64,000 nt of DNA from Chlorokybus atmophyticus (GCA_009103225.1 RHPI01001507.1:574765-638764); one strand, 5' to 3'; shown: positions 25,105 to 37,876, counted from the first letter of the stretch. Notes: generated by a model from the sequence alone, not told the origin. Translations and numbers: made by a program.

Positions 25105-25344
25105 TGGGGCCCTTGTCGCTGCAGTGCAGAACAGAGCTGTCGTGAGAGGAAGTGTTAAGGTACGAAACAGTGCATTGTCCCCTTCCGCTCTGCTGTCGTG
25201 TGCACGTGCATGCGTGTCTATGCATTTGCTTTTACATGTGCAATGCACATTGTGCATGCATTCTCTAAGCTAACCGCCATTTCCTGGATTGTCTTTTCTG
25301 CGTGCGAGTGCAGAATCTGTCCAGGACATTGCCACTCTGTCACC

Positions 25345-25996
25345 ATGGCTTCCTTCAAGGCCCTCGCTGCCATCTTCGCCCTCCTCGCCATCTCTTCCGT
25401 CGCCGTTGAGGCCCAGGTATACATGTGTGTATGTGTGGGTGTGTATCAGTGCTTCGTCCAACACTCACTGAGACTTGTCTCTCCAGACCTTCATCACCAC
25501 GTACACCATTGCCAAGACGGTGTACAACACCGTGAAGAACGTCCCCGACCCCAAGAAGGTGGAGCTCCACCACACGGTGTACTACCCTCCCGTGGGTGGT
25601 GTGTACAACAAGCTGCGCACCAACGGCAAGATCCCAAGCGGCTACCTCCGCCCCACGCAGAACCGTGGCGAGGCCCACATTACCACCCTGCGTGACGTGG
25701 AGTTCAACCGCATCAACAAGTGGATCACCTTTGACCAACTGGTGGCTCTCGGCAACCAGAACAACATCCAGGCCATCAAGTTCAGCATCAACTGCCTGGG
25801 TGGAGCTTGCCGCACCATCAACGGCCAGAAGGTCTGCGCGTACTTCCTCATTGTCAACAAGAATGACGGACTCCTCAACATCCGCCGCAAGGTAGAACAC
25901 ACACTCACCCCCTGCACACATGCATGCATGTACATGTGTATGTTGCCCGCAATGTTGGCTGCGGTGTAATCCCTGAACACATGCATCCCTGCACAC

Positions 25997-26039
<43 letters not shown>

Positions 26040-26406
26040 NNNNNNNNNNNNNNNNNNNNNNNNNNNNNNNNNNNNNNNNNNNNNNNNNNNNNNNNNNNNN
26101 NNNNNNNNNNNNNNNNNNNNNNNNNNNNNNNNNNNNNNNNNNNNNNNNNNNNNNNNNNNNNNNNNNNNNNNNNNNNNNNNNNNNNNNNNNNNNNNNNNNN
26201 NNNNNNNNNNNNNNNNNNNNNNNNNNNNNNNNNNNNNNNNNNNNNNNNNNNNNNNNNNNNNNNNNNNNNNNNNNNNNNNNNNNNNNNNNNNNNNNNNNNN
26301 NNNNNNNNNNNNNNNNNNNNNNNNNNNNNNNNNNNNNNNNNNNNNNNNNNNNNNNNNNNNNNNNNNNNNNNNNNNNNNNNNNNNNNNNNNNNNNNNNNNN
26401 NNNNNN

Positions 26407-26486
<80 letters not shown>

Positions 26487-26697
26487 TTGTTTGCTCACCA
26501 GATTCCTACTGACGCTGTCTGTGCTTGTGTGACAGATCGACTCCCTGACTCAGAGCCGTGGTGCCCCCACCGCCCTCTTCAACCCTGAGGTGTACTACCC
26601 CCACATCACCGTTGGCTTCACCCTCCAGAACCTCAACCCCGAGGATGGCGTCTTCAAGACCCCAAGCACCTGCTTCGCCAGACTCACCTTCGTGTAA
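25345..26697 (+). CDS. Secreted 2H-phosphoesterase-like protein
   Basis: Three exons, 25345-25416, 25487-25891 and 26536-26697, give 212 residues. Both introns are GT-AG and phase 0. The start is in good context (caccATGgc). Residues 1-24 form a clear signal peptide (hydrophobic AAIFALLAISSVAVEA), and exon 1 encodes exactly that peptide. The mature protein has two HxTx motifs, HITT at residues 88-91 and HITV at 182-185, each next to predicted beta strands. Paired H-x-[ST]-x motifs define the 2H phosphoesterase superfamily, whose members act on cyclic phosphodiester or 2',3'-linked nucleotide and RNA ends. Three cysteines (in NCLGGAC and VCAYF) plus one near the C-terminus could form disulfides. 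Intron 2 contains a (CT)n array around a 367-bp gap. The enzymatic assignment rests only on the motifs. Confidence 0.7.
26008..26484. repeat. (CT)n microsatellite with internal scaffold gap
   Basis: Pure CT runs flank the N stretch 26040-26406 on both sides, inside intron 2 of the secreted-protein gene. The gap is presumably more of the same array. Splice sites on either side are intact. Confidence 0.9.
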
Positions 26698-29176
26698 ACT
26701 GCTGCTGCAAACCGGTGATTGGTGCACCAGTCTCGCTCGGATGTAGAAAAGGCCCTTTCTCCCCCCCTCTACTTGCGGCCTTTGCAGGCCAGTTTTGGAC
26801 CCTTCTCTCACGCCCATCCTTGGTCCCTTTCCCCTGACCTGTTGTGTATGTTGGTTGATATACCATCCCCACTCCCAGTAGTTGCCCCCCTCGTGGCAAC
26901 CATGGTTGTAAAGCTGTATCTGACCCTGCCAGTAAGTGTTTAAGGCAAACCCCTTTTGTGTCGTTATGTCACCTGCTACGCAGATGTATCAGTGTCACTT
27001 GCATGTGCTGCAATGGGTTTTCACCGATGGTGTGCGTTTCATAGTGTGCTGGATGTATGTAGTTACACATGCACAACAGCGCAGACAGTGTGGCGGATTC
27101 TCCATGTAGCTCATCTGTTTGTATCTGCTACTCGTACCATGTGCATGTACCTTGCCTTCACTTGATGTTGGTTGAAGGAGGTTGGCAGCATGGACATATG
27201 TAACTTTCAAAATTGGCACTCATTGTAGTTGCGTTAGTACAGTAGACTGAAGTAGTACTCACTGCATACAGATTAGTCAGTTGAAGCAGGTTAGCAACAG
27301 TGCTCTCGCTTGTAAACTTCAAAACTCCACTCACTGCACTGGCGTTCAGTATAGTGGACTGAAATAATACTCACTGCATGCGGTGCAGCCAGCGAATATT
27401 GCGTACACTGTATGTACATGTTAATGTATTGAGAAACTGTCAGATGTATTATGGTTTTTGTAATATGTGATTGTTTATGTCAAACACATCCACAAACCAT
27501 GAGCTAACCCAGCAACTCATTTACAACAGTCAAGGTCTTACTGTGATTGCTGTGTTTGTGGATGTTTGGAATGGTAGCTACACATGTGTCACACTTGTGA
27601 TTGACGTTCATGCATGCGTATAATGGTTAGCACCGTTAATTGCAAGTGAACTGTTGGTGCTCAGCAAGGCTTGTGAGTTCAGGGTGTATCGTGCAGGGTG
27701 CATATTTTCACTGTACATAAACTGTCTGCATGTTCCACATGTCCAGGGTTGCAATGCAGTGCCTTGTGCGGCAGCGGCTGGGGGTTGTTTCGCATGCCTG
27801 TGGTTACATCGGTTATACTACCATAGTGGAGTCCATCAGCAGTGTCTAGCTTGCGATACTTGCAGCTCAACGCTTGCATGTAAATGTAAGAATGATGTAA
27901 ATTACTTGCGCTACTTGCACTTTCTGTACATGCACGTGCGTGCATGCACATGTGTGCGCAGAGAGTGTGCAGGTGGGTATCTGCTTGCCCCTGCGATTGT
28001 GCGTGCATTGGTGAGGATGTAGCTGCCTACCCATGTTGTCAACCATTGTCATCATCTACCATTAGGACCGTCGCAGATCCAATGTCGTTTCTCCAACTCA
28101 CGGCAGTGGCCTCCCAAAAGCGACAGGGCATGTCGCCCCGTGAAGTGTCTGGTGGTCGAGGCTCTGCTCCGGCCTCGGCTGCCAGCCAGCAAGTAAAAAG
28201 GCAACTACCTACACCCTTTTGCATGCCGCTGGCATGCGTGTGAGTATGCTTGTGCAGTGATAGGCAGGGTTGACAGTGTGTAGCTTGGTGTGACGATGTT
28301 GCTGTTAGTGTATTGAGAGTCTTCTGCGGTCCTTACCAGAATTTCACTTGACGCTCAGCATTCTCTGTGACATACTTTCCTACGCTGCCAAACATGTGGT
28401 AATCACCATACATGATGAATGCCGTAGATGAGGACCCGTGTCTCCCTTCAAGACCGAACCATGGACACCTCTGCTCAGTCACATCGCTACTAGTGGCCCA
28501 CAGGTTCCACACAGCACCGCACCGCCGCAGTGTCCTCGGCGATTATCACTCCCCGATGTTCGCTGGGGTACTCTCTACGACTGGCGTTTCAGTTTGCCTT
28601 GTGGTGGGACTGCTGCTTATAGTAGGACATGTAGCTTACACTACGCTTGCTGCAGTTTCTGAATTATGTCTGTGATGCAATACGTGCATAGTGCACAATA
28701 GATGCAACGGGATTGTGCACATGTGTACGCAGCTCACCCTGCATCAGCTACGTGTTCAACAGAGCAGGGGAGAGGACTACACAAAACATGCACAAGCAAC
28801 AAACAATGGATTGGCCGGGGCTCAGACCACTGCAAGAATGGCAATACAACATGGTGTTTGGCAGCTAAGGTAGAAGGGGTCCAACAGGGACAGAAGGTGC
28901 TCCAGTCACAAACTGCACATGATACGTTTGGTACTGTACACTAAATGCCACGAGTACAGCAGCGCACGCCAGCACTCTGTGTACAGCATTCGGTCCAGCA
29001 CATTCGTGAAGAGGCAGGTAGGTTGCTACAACGGATTCACACTTCAAAAAGCGCAAGCGTACATGCAGACTCACATCGTTTCAATCACCAACGCAACAGC
29101 TGCCGCAAATGTGCGAAACAGGCAGCCCTATACACAGTACCGGATCCTATGGTGCAAGTCCTGGCGTTTCTATACT
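26698..29176. other. Intergenic between convergent genes
   Basis: This is the 3' flank of the secreted-protein gene and the 3' flank of aconitase. A TGTAA motif at about 26905 could serve in polyadenylation. No gene is recognised between them. Confidence 0.45.
27172..27384. repeat. Diverged tandem repeat, about 110-bp period
   Basis: Two blocks share, in order, ggttggcag/ggttagcaa, acttt(c)aaaa, cactca, gcgtt, agta, ggactgaa and tactcactgcat. Roughly 27172-27275 and 27284-27384. Confidence 0.55.
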
Positions 29177-32100
29177 TCACTGGTCTTTGTTCAGCAGCTG
29201 GCGCAGGACGTAGCGCAGGATGCCGCCGTGCTTGAAGTAGGTGAGCTCAACTTGGGTGTCAAAGCGGAGCGTGCACGGGAAGGACTTGCCGTCATTGGTT
29301 GTCACAGTGACGTCCATACCGGGGATGATCTCCTCGGGCAGGTCGATGCTGTACAGCTCCTTACCGGTAAGGCCAAGCTTTTCCGCGTCCTGTCCAAGCT
29401 TAAAGCAGAGGGGGATGATGCCCATGCCGACGAGGTTGCTGCGGTGGATGCGCTCGAAGCTCGTGGCGATAACAGCCTTCACGCCCTGCAGGAACGGGCC
29501 CTTTGCAGCCCAGTCTCGGGAGCTGCCAGAGCCATACTCAGCGCCGGCAATGATGACCTGGTCGTGGCCCTCGTTCTTGTACTGCATTGCAGCGTCAAAC
29601 ACGGACATGGTCTCTCCACTCTTGTGATGAACAGTGTTGGGGCCGACCTTCCCGCCCATGAACTTGTTCACCAGCCGAATGTTGGCAAACGTGCCGCGCG
29701 CCATAATTTCATCATTGCCACGCCGGCTGCCATAAGAGTTGAAATCCTGCCACAAAGAGGTCACAGCATAAGTGACAGGCACACAAGCACATGTGCTGTA
29801 CGCCTTTGCCTACGTTGCAACTGCCCACCTTGGGCTCTACGCCATGCTCAATGAGGTACTTGGCAGCGGGGCTATTTTTGGCAATGCTGCCGGCGGGTGA
29901 GATGTGGTCGGTTGTAATGCTGTCGCCGAGGAACAGCAGGCAGTAGGCGTCCTTCACACCACGGATGGGCTCCGGCTCGCGCTTCATGTCCTTGAAGAAA
30001 GGTGGGTCGTGGACATATGTCGAGTTCTCGTCCCACTCATAAAGCGCTCCTTCGGGTGCCTCCAGAGAATTCCAAAGCTCGTTTCCCTTGGTGATACTTT
30101 TATACACGTCCCGGAACATGTCGGGTAGGACATTCTTCGCCACAACCTGCCAGAAACAGTGTCAGGTTGACATCATGTAAGTAACACAGACAGGTCAATC
30201 ATATGCTCACCTCTGCAACTTCTTCACTGCTGGGCCAGATATCACGCAAGAACACAGACTCCCCATCTTTGCCCTTGCCGATGGGCTCCTTGTCGAAGTC
30301 GATGTTCACCTGTGCATGCACGAATCTTACCAACAGCTCATGCAGACAAGTACACCAACTGCCACATCATAAGCAACATGACCATGCAGAAGTGCATGGC
30401 AGTCGTACCGTTCCTGCCAACGCGTAAGCAACAACCAGCGGTGGGGATGCCAGGTAGTTTGCGCGTGTCAGGGGATGCACTCGTCCCTCAAAATTCCTGT
30501 TGCCCGACAGCACAGCCGCTGCCACCATATCTGCGTATACAAGTCACAACACTTGATGAACAGTAACAAGCATACATACTATAAGAAGAAATACATCGCT
30601 CGGCTGAAGCAAGACTCACCGTTCTTGGAGATGACCTCGCCAACTGAAGGATGAATCTCGCCACTGTTGCCAATGCAGGTTGTGCAGCCATAACCAACAA
30701 GAGAGAATCCCTGCTTGTCAAGGTAACTGTTCAAGCCACTGCATGCGCACAGGTACGGAGTCAGTCACGGCCAATACAAGTTTTCAGTCGTTGACAGCTA
30801 CCTGTTGGAAAGATACTGGGTGACAACTCCTGAGCCGGGAGCCAAACTGGTCTTCACATGTGGCTTGACCTGCAACACGGGCCAGTCATCAAATATTAAC
30901 TGCAAACACTGTGAGGTACTGTGCGTTACAACAAAGCGGGCACATGTACCTTGAGACCCTTGTCAGAAGCCTTCTTTGCCACAAGCCCAGCAGCGAGCAT
31001 GACACTGGGGTTAGATGTGTTGGTGCACGAGGTGATGGCTGCAATGACCACATCGCCATGTCGGAAGTCTGTTTTCTGTCCATCAAACGAAAACTCTGCC
31101 ACCTTGCCTTGGTCAGGCTTGGGAATCTGAAAGCCCTGTGGGAAGCCAAAAACATGGTTGTTGAAGATCCCTTGGCCCGTTCTCCTAGAAAAGAAATATG
31201 CAAACCGAAAGCCTAATGCAGAACGACCCACACCCAAACCGATACCTTGAAACCAACTTTGTTGTCCAAACAGGCCTGCCAATCCTGCTTCATCTCCCTG
31301 ATTGTGACACGGTCATGCGGTCTGCGCGGGGAGACATATTAATGAACATCAGCCATACATATCTTGTAAGATGGACACAGCCAATTTAGTCATGGCGCCT
31401 GAGGCCAATTTTGCAAGATAAACTACAGATGGGACTCAGTATGCACCGACAAACGCTGAAGTCCCCACCCTTGAACCCTGACCTTACCTCTTTGGGCCAG
31501 ACACACATGGTTCAACCGCCTGCAAGTCCAAGTAAAGCTCTGACGAGTATGACTTCTGCTCTTGAGGCTGCACAGACATATGTGAGCACAAAACCTCCAA
31601 CATGTGCTTGTGTACTATGCCAATGTGTTGCATGTAGCAACTCAGTACCTCGTCATGGTCAATAAACAGCTTGTTGGCACGAAGGTAAGCCTCAATCATC
31701 TTGACCTTGTCTTCCTCACGACCAGTTTCTCGAAGATACTGAGAAAGGTTGATCGTTATCATACAGCGTCGCATACAAGTAAAGCACATAATCGGTGTAA
31801 GAAATGTAGCTTACATCCAAAGTGGCCTTGTCCACAGGGAAGAAACCCATAGTAGCTCCATACTCAGGTGACATGTTTGCAATGGTTGCACGGTCAGCGA
31901 CAGACAGATGTTCCAGGCCAGGACCTGAGCATACCAACAGTTAACCACAGAAGCACACTCATATCACAATCACTGCATTCGCAGCAAAAGACAGCGTACA
32001 ACAAAATACTGTTGCAAACCACAGCGCTACAATAAGTAGGCAAAGCGCTGCAAAGCATCAATGGCACTATAGGTTCTTGTTTGCTGTTAATTACGAATAT

Positions 32101-34607
32101 GCATTGTTCGCTGTCAACACATCAAGCTGTGGCACACACAACACTGACTTGGAAGTCGCAATGCCAGCAGAGACTTGTAGCAAGGACAAGCAACAAACCT
32201 AATGCAGCTTGCCTGCCTGCCCGAGCCACAGCAGTATGCAACGTACCGTAAAACTCGACAAACTTGCCGACAACGCCATGCTTGCGCAGCATCTGTGTGA
32301 CGGTGAGCACAAGATCTGTCGCAGTGACACCTGTCTGCAGCTGACCCTCCAGCTTGAACCCAACGACTCCCGGGAGCACCATGCTCATAGGCTGCAGTGC
32401 ACCACACCACATCAGAAACAATCCAGAAGCTAATAAGGTGAAATAATTCAGACCAATGAGATTCCTTGACGTCACACACCTGTCCAAGCATGGTAGCTTC
32501 TGCCTCAATGCCTCCAACACCCCAACCAGCGACACCCAACCCGTCAATCATGGTGGTATGAGAATCCGTACCGACCAAGCTGTCAGGGTAAAGGATGCCG
32601 TCTGTGTTGAACACGACGCGAGCCAAGTACTCCAGATTAACCTATCACCCGATAGACGGAAACGACTACTGTCAGCTATGGTGAAACACTTGTCTGCCTG
32701 TTAAGCAGCAGTCTGCAACATGCGTACCTGATGGACAATGCCGGAGCCGGGAGGAACGACCAACATGTTGCTGAATGCCTTGGCGCCCCACTTGAGAAAA
32801 CCAAACCGCTCCTTGTTGCGGTTGAATTCCAGCTCCATGTTCTTTTCCAGAGCATCCGGTGTCCGGGCCACATCAACTTGCACAGAATGGTCAATGACAA
32901 GGTCCACAGGAATCTGCAAAACTATACTTCAGGCCACTTGCAACTTTGAAGTTCACAGAGTACTTGCAAAGCGCACCAATCATGCGACCAATTTGCGTTA
33001 TTGCTTGCAGTAATGCAGTACTTGTTGCATGCAGGTATGCAATTCCACTGAGTAGTGGAGGTCTTACTGCAACTGTGCTTAGTATACATACAGTTGCAGG
33101 AATGCAACTGGACGTACACTTCACCAAACTTAGTGAAGCATTCCTGCAATACAATACAGTTGCAACACTATGCTCCACTGAGTGGTTATCACTCAGTAGG
33201 ATTGCTTCATTAAGTCACGTACTCCACCAGGATAACAACAGATTAAATTTAAATAGCACTCAGTGGAGTGCTTGGTGCAGTTGCAGGACTGCAACCCCAC
33301 TATGTATACATGTATACAGAGTGGGGTTGCATGCCTGCAACTGCACCAAGCGCTGTACTGCTGAGAGACCTCTCAAGCACAAACATCTGAATGCTGACCT
33401 GTGGGTTAATGGCGTTCGGGTTGCCCCCAAGGCGCTTCATCGCGTCGCGCATGGCTGCCAGATCCACAACAGCTGGGACGCCAGTGAAATCCTGCAAAAT
33501 AACTCGGGCAGGCTTGAATGGAATTTCCACTTGCTGCGGACATGTCTTCTCCCAATCTAAGATGTTCTGAACATCCTTCTCCGTCACTTGGAAGTTGTCG
33601 CAATTGCGAACAGCCGACTCCAGAAGCACGCGAATGGAGTATGGCAGCTTGTCTGCACAACGCATACAACCGTTTGGGACAACTACCAACTGACAATTTC
33701 GGACTCGAATTCTGTAAGTGCTGCTTGAACAGGCTCTGCCAGTGCAATCTTACTTTGCAATTGACATGAACAGGACGCCAATCCAGCAGGATCATGCACA
33801 CCTCATGCAACAACATGGCAGCGGCATGAGCTCTTGACAATGCCGCCCAAGTCCACAGTTTTCAACGGACAAAGCCAGATGGCTTACCCAAGCGAGGGTC
33901 GTTGAGGGCTGCCAGGCTGTAGTACTTGCCGTACAGGCCGCCATCTGGCTTGGGAAGCTCCTTCAGTGTGCTGCTGTAAGGGTTCGAAGCTGCCAAAACG
34001 ACATCGTCAGCAATGCGAATGCTACATGCGCACATTGCTTCACGAAACCAACGACTCGCAAGCTACCTCAGGCCTTTTCTAAAACAAGACAGTTTCCAGT
34101 GGCAACAACACAGCACTTCACATATACTATTCAAGCAGTGCAAGCTACAATGCACAGCGCTTGCATGCTCGCAACCCTATACGCATGGCTAGACGTGACG
34201 TGCAGCTGAGTAAGTAGCCAATTCTTGCCCTGTGAAGCTATCAGCTCACCCATGGCGCTGGCGAAGAAGCGAACGCCTGTAGGGCGGCGAGCGAGCGGGG
34301 GAGGCGATGCTGCGGAAGAGGGAGAGGCAGATGAGGAAGAAGAGCTCCCAGCTGTCGAGACGGTACTAGACACCACCGCCGCCCCCAAGCGCCCACGGCT
34401 AACTCCGCCACTACCAACACCGGCAGCGAGCGTGTGCAACGAAGAGCTGCTGCTGCTTCCAGACCACCAAGCGACAGCTGCAGACTGCGCAGCGCCGAGG
34501 CGGCGGTGGTGGTAAGCGACCTCGCTGACAACCCCGCCCCGAACGCCGACAGTGCCGCCCAGCACACGAAGCTGTCTAACGGCGGCGGCGGCGGCCGTCG
34601 TCGTCAT
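29177..34607 (-). CDS. ACO: Aconitate hydratase, mitochondrial (possibly dual-targeted)
   Basis: Interconverts citrate and isocitrate through cis-aconitate. Seventeen coding exons (high to low): 34607-34250, 33989-33888, 33652-33399, 32913-32728, 32641-32480, 32391-32247, 31924-31815, 31738-31649, 31567-31488, 31321-31246, 31135-30950, 30869-30802, 30738-30620, 30530-30409, 30309-30211, 30146-29829, 29746-29177. They splice to 3,045 nt, 1,014 residues, the length of a plant aconitase plus presequence. The first 118 residues are Ala/Ser/Arg-rich with few acids, as in a mitochondrial transit peptide. Signature segments include [25 protein letters not shown] (first cluster cysteine), [10 protein letters not shown] (the other two [4Fe-4S] ligands), [13 protein letters not shown] and [11 protein letters not shown]. 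All introns used are GT-AG. Met119 begins MASNPYSS, matching where cytosolic plant aconitases start. Confidence 0.96.
33267..33354. repeat. Hairpin in aconitase intron 3
   Basis: Arms 33267-33301 and 33320-33354 (35 bp each) pair with three mismatches around an 18-bp loop that is itself self-complementary (tgtatacatgtataca). It sits in the intron between coding exons 3 and 4. Fragments of the same motifs (cagttgcag, actcagt, tgcaac) recur in both orientations elsewhere in this 485-bp intron, so it looks like nested foldback insertions. Confidence 0.8.
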
Positions 34608-34668
34608 CACTGCGGCGGCGTCAGCCAGCTATAGGTCTAGTCGTCGTTATCGTCAACCCACCGCACTG

Positions 34669-34721
34669 GATGAGAACGCCACGCCTGCCGCGACCGCCCA
34701 CACGACGACGGCGTTCTCATC
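34669..34721. repeat. Inverted repeat upstream of aconitase
   Basis: gatgagaacgcc (34669-34680) and ggcgttctcatc (34710-34721) are perfect 12-bp complements, 60 to 115 bp upstream of the aconitase start codon, in the promoter or 5' UTR. Confidence 0.7.
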
Positions 34722-34760
34722 CGCCGGCCAGCCAAGCCGGCTGATGTGGCACAAAAGAGC

Positions 34761-34793
34761 TGCCGGCTGGTTGTTGGTAACAACCAGCCGGCA
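34761..34793. repeat. Perfect 15-bp-arm hairpin upstream of aconitase
   Basis: tgccggctggttgtt and aacaaccagccggca flank a three-base loop (ggt). It is GC-rich and would form a very stable cruciform or RNA stem. It lies about 155 bp upstream of the start codon. Confidence 0.8.
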
Positions 34794-37756
34794 CGCTTTC
34801 CAGCACACTTTTTTGCACTTGTTTTGACCACTTTCGGCTGCAGCTTTGCCAGTCGGAGCAAGCTGGAGATGGGCACGAATACTTTTCTTGTTAACTCCGT
34901 GACAAGTTCAACTTTCTGGCACCTTTTGTGTGTTGGGAAAGTTTTGACGGCTTTATCAGCAAGATGAAGATAGGCACGTACACAGGATCGCACTTGGGCT
35001 TTCCCTGTGTTGTTTGTGTTCAGAATTTGCCTTTTGTGACAACAGCTTTATGTGTTCGCGGGTTCTGCGGCGTACATTCCTGCTGGTAATGCTTGTCCCG
35101 ACGTGATTTTGGCTTTTTGCAACCGTGTAGCCGGTGCAAGTTTGGGCCTCAAACTGAAATCTAGCATCATCTGTCGGAACTCCAACATTTTTCGGGAGCA
35201 GAAGAAGTTCTGCTGCAGAACTTCTGATCCAGCACTACAAAAGTTTCCCGTTGGCCTACTAAATTAAATGAAAGGGGCATGCCGAGACTTGCAGAGCTTT
35301 ATCAACGCCAATCAGGTTACGCGCCTTTCGAGCCTGTGCAGGGACACAGGCTGTGTGTCACACATCAGTAGCTAAGACTTAGCTGCTAAGTGTACAATCT
35401 ACCCCCATAATAAGAGTCGTTTATCCTTCACCTTTTCATTCCACTAACGGGGTTATTCTGTTGATGTTTGAAAAAATATATATATTCTTATATCGTTTAA
35501 ATACATTTATCAAGGTATTGGCTGATAACCTCAAGCCACAAAATTATATGCTGACGTGGCCCTAAAATCTTTATTTTATCATAACATGTGGTGTACTTGA
35601 TGCATAATTAATATGTCGCAACATGTCTATTCATTTATAATAAAGGGATTATGCTCATACAAACCATTCCCCCACAATTGGGGCTAATTTTTAAAAAACA
35701 ACAACAACAACAACAACAACATCAAGCCTTCGCTTTGATCTTATTAAATTCGAAAGTTAACTCTTGACCAACGATATTTTGCCTCTAAAACCATCGATCT
35801 TGAAATATCATATGATCTTAGCGTAATTATCCTCAAAATTAAGTTTTTCAAGGGGGATAGAAGGCTGTAAATGAACAGATAAATGCATGTCTTCAACTGT
35901 CTCGTGTATAATGCAACACATCATTTAATGTGCATTTACATGTAGTAGATGCACATAAGACTGAACATGCAATGTACCTTGAACACACCATGTGAATCAC
36001 TTATAATGTGCATTGCAACATTAGATATGTGTTATGTGCTTCAAGGGTACTGCCAAAGGTAGGTCGTCTTTTCAACTACGCATTTGAGTAAGCTGATATC
36101 AAGAGCAAGCGTAACCACCGCTGCCATCGGTTTATACCTTAGTAGTTGAGGTGTACTGTAGAAGATGGTTGATACAAACGCGTGCACGTGTTATTACAAA
36201 ACGATACTGAATAGTTGTGCAAGTCATGTATTGTTATGTTTTGTTGGAAACTATTAATTGCATCTTACATTGCAAATCGCACCATCAACATAAATGCGAG
36301 ACCATTACACACATGGAAACTATCATGTCGAATCAAGGACATGCTTGGTTGCATGTGCAATCAACGGGCATTGTTGCCGCTACATTCACTAAAAACCTTT
36401 ATGTACGTGATGGTGTATAAACCCTCTGCGTAAGCTTATGAAACGATATGATTTGACTTCGTTACTGTTATAATAAGTCACTCACGTTTTGCACACATGG
36501 TGCAACCAGGGAGTTGATGGGAAGAGATGCCCGAGGCGTGTTAAACTCTATAGCATCCACGTAAAAAGCCGTTCGACATCATGCGCTACAGCCGTCAAGA
36601 CCCAAAAGCTTATCAACATCACGCAAGTTGTTACCACTGTCGGGCATTTATTGCTTGAACATGTAATCTTAGCTGTCCAAATTATAACATGCACGTGTGC
36701 CTGTAGACTTTGCTCTATAGTGGTTGCGTATCGCGTATGGTAGTGGCCAAGGCGCAAGTCATTAAGCAGTGCCACACTCAGTCACCTACCAAGCTAACGC
36801 ATTTTCATCTCCGTGGCTTGAGGACCACAAGCAGAGATTGCCACCGGGTAGGCTACCCACATCCATATTTCATCATGCCCACACGCCCATGAGGCACATC
36901 ACTGTTTACTAATCTGTATGGTCCAGCTGGGTATATCGGGCATATGCAGGCAGACCCCAACATGGTATGTAACAATGCCGATCATCTATGATACTGCCGT
37001 TGAGGTGGATGACACCATTTTTGACAATCGCGCAATGCCAAATGAGGCATTGCTAAATAAGACTAAGCATGGCAATTTAAACTTGAAGTGAAATTGATCA
37101 TGTCATATATGTTATACACATTGGGTTGTAATATTATGTGAAAAACAGAAATTTGGATATTGAAGCACGCAGCATATTATGCAGGAAAACCACTATTGCT
37201 TGCGTGTTATGTTAACAAAACATGCACAACCCATAAGCTATCAACATGGACTCATGATAACACCGTGCTTTATTTCAGATGCATATTGTATAAGAAATGT
37301 ATATCTCACAATTTAATGTGGCACCCTACAAATGATTATAGGCCATGCTTACAAATGCATATGCGGTCGTTATTTCATTGTTTGAATGCGTGTACAGTAT
37401 TCACAAGGCGCATCTCAAATATTATTAAAGTGCCATCAACTTATAAAAGCCTTGTGTGCTTTGTGCCAAGCAAACCTTTGGTTTAATTCATTCAAGCACA
37501 AGCTAACATGTGCAAAACACATGTATTCTAGCACTGCATGAATTACTCTTATTTCTTGCATCCTGTAACATCCTGAGTTTCAAATGCATGCCACATGAAC
37601 GTCTACATACATTGGAATAGACTGCCACATGTCATGTGCACATCATATGTCATTGAATTATCTTATATTAGCATGCGATACAAATGATGTTGCTGTAAAG
37701 ATGAATTAGCAACAAAAAGTTTGTATATGCACGCGCATGAGAACAAGCCCCTCGCC
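34794..37756. other. AT-rich intergenic, nothing recognised
   Basis: Includes an (AAC)n run at about 35697-35720. Only short frames without motifs. Composition is clearly more AT-rich than the gene regions. Confidence 0.45.
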
Positions 37757-37876
37757 TACCGTATTTTGTTGAATACAACCCCTTTACAAACAAAGCCCCC
37801 CCCTCCCCCAATCAATGGGGGGTGTTGTATTTGCAATTACATGGGGGGGCGGGATGTATTTAATAAAGTACGGTAG
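37757..37876. mobile_element. MITE-like foldback element
   Basis: About 120 bp with terminal inverted repeats: left ctaccgtattttgttgaata, right end complementary to ctaccgtactttattaaata (three differences in 22 bp). The interior has C-runs on the left half and G-runs on the right half around the centre caatcaatgg, so most of it can fold. A taccgtattt start with C-rich inner blocks is seen in miniature transposons of many eukaryotes. No transposase is present. Confidence 0.6.

Noticed and set aside
28919-29854. 311-residue plus-strand frame
   Set aside because: It is the antisense shadow of the last aconitase exons, where the minus strand encodes conserved aconitase sequence.
34761-34793. Iron-responsive element in the aconitase leader
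   Set aside because: The hairpin has a three-base ggt loop and no bulged C or CAGUGN loop.
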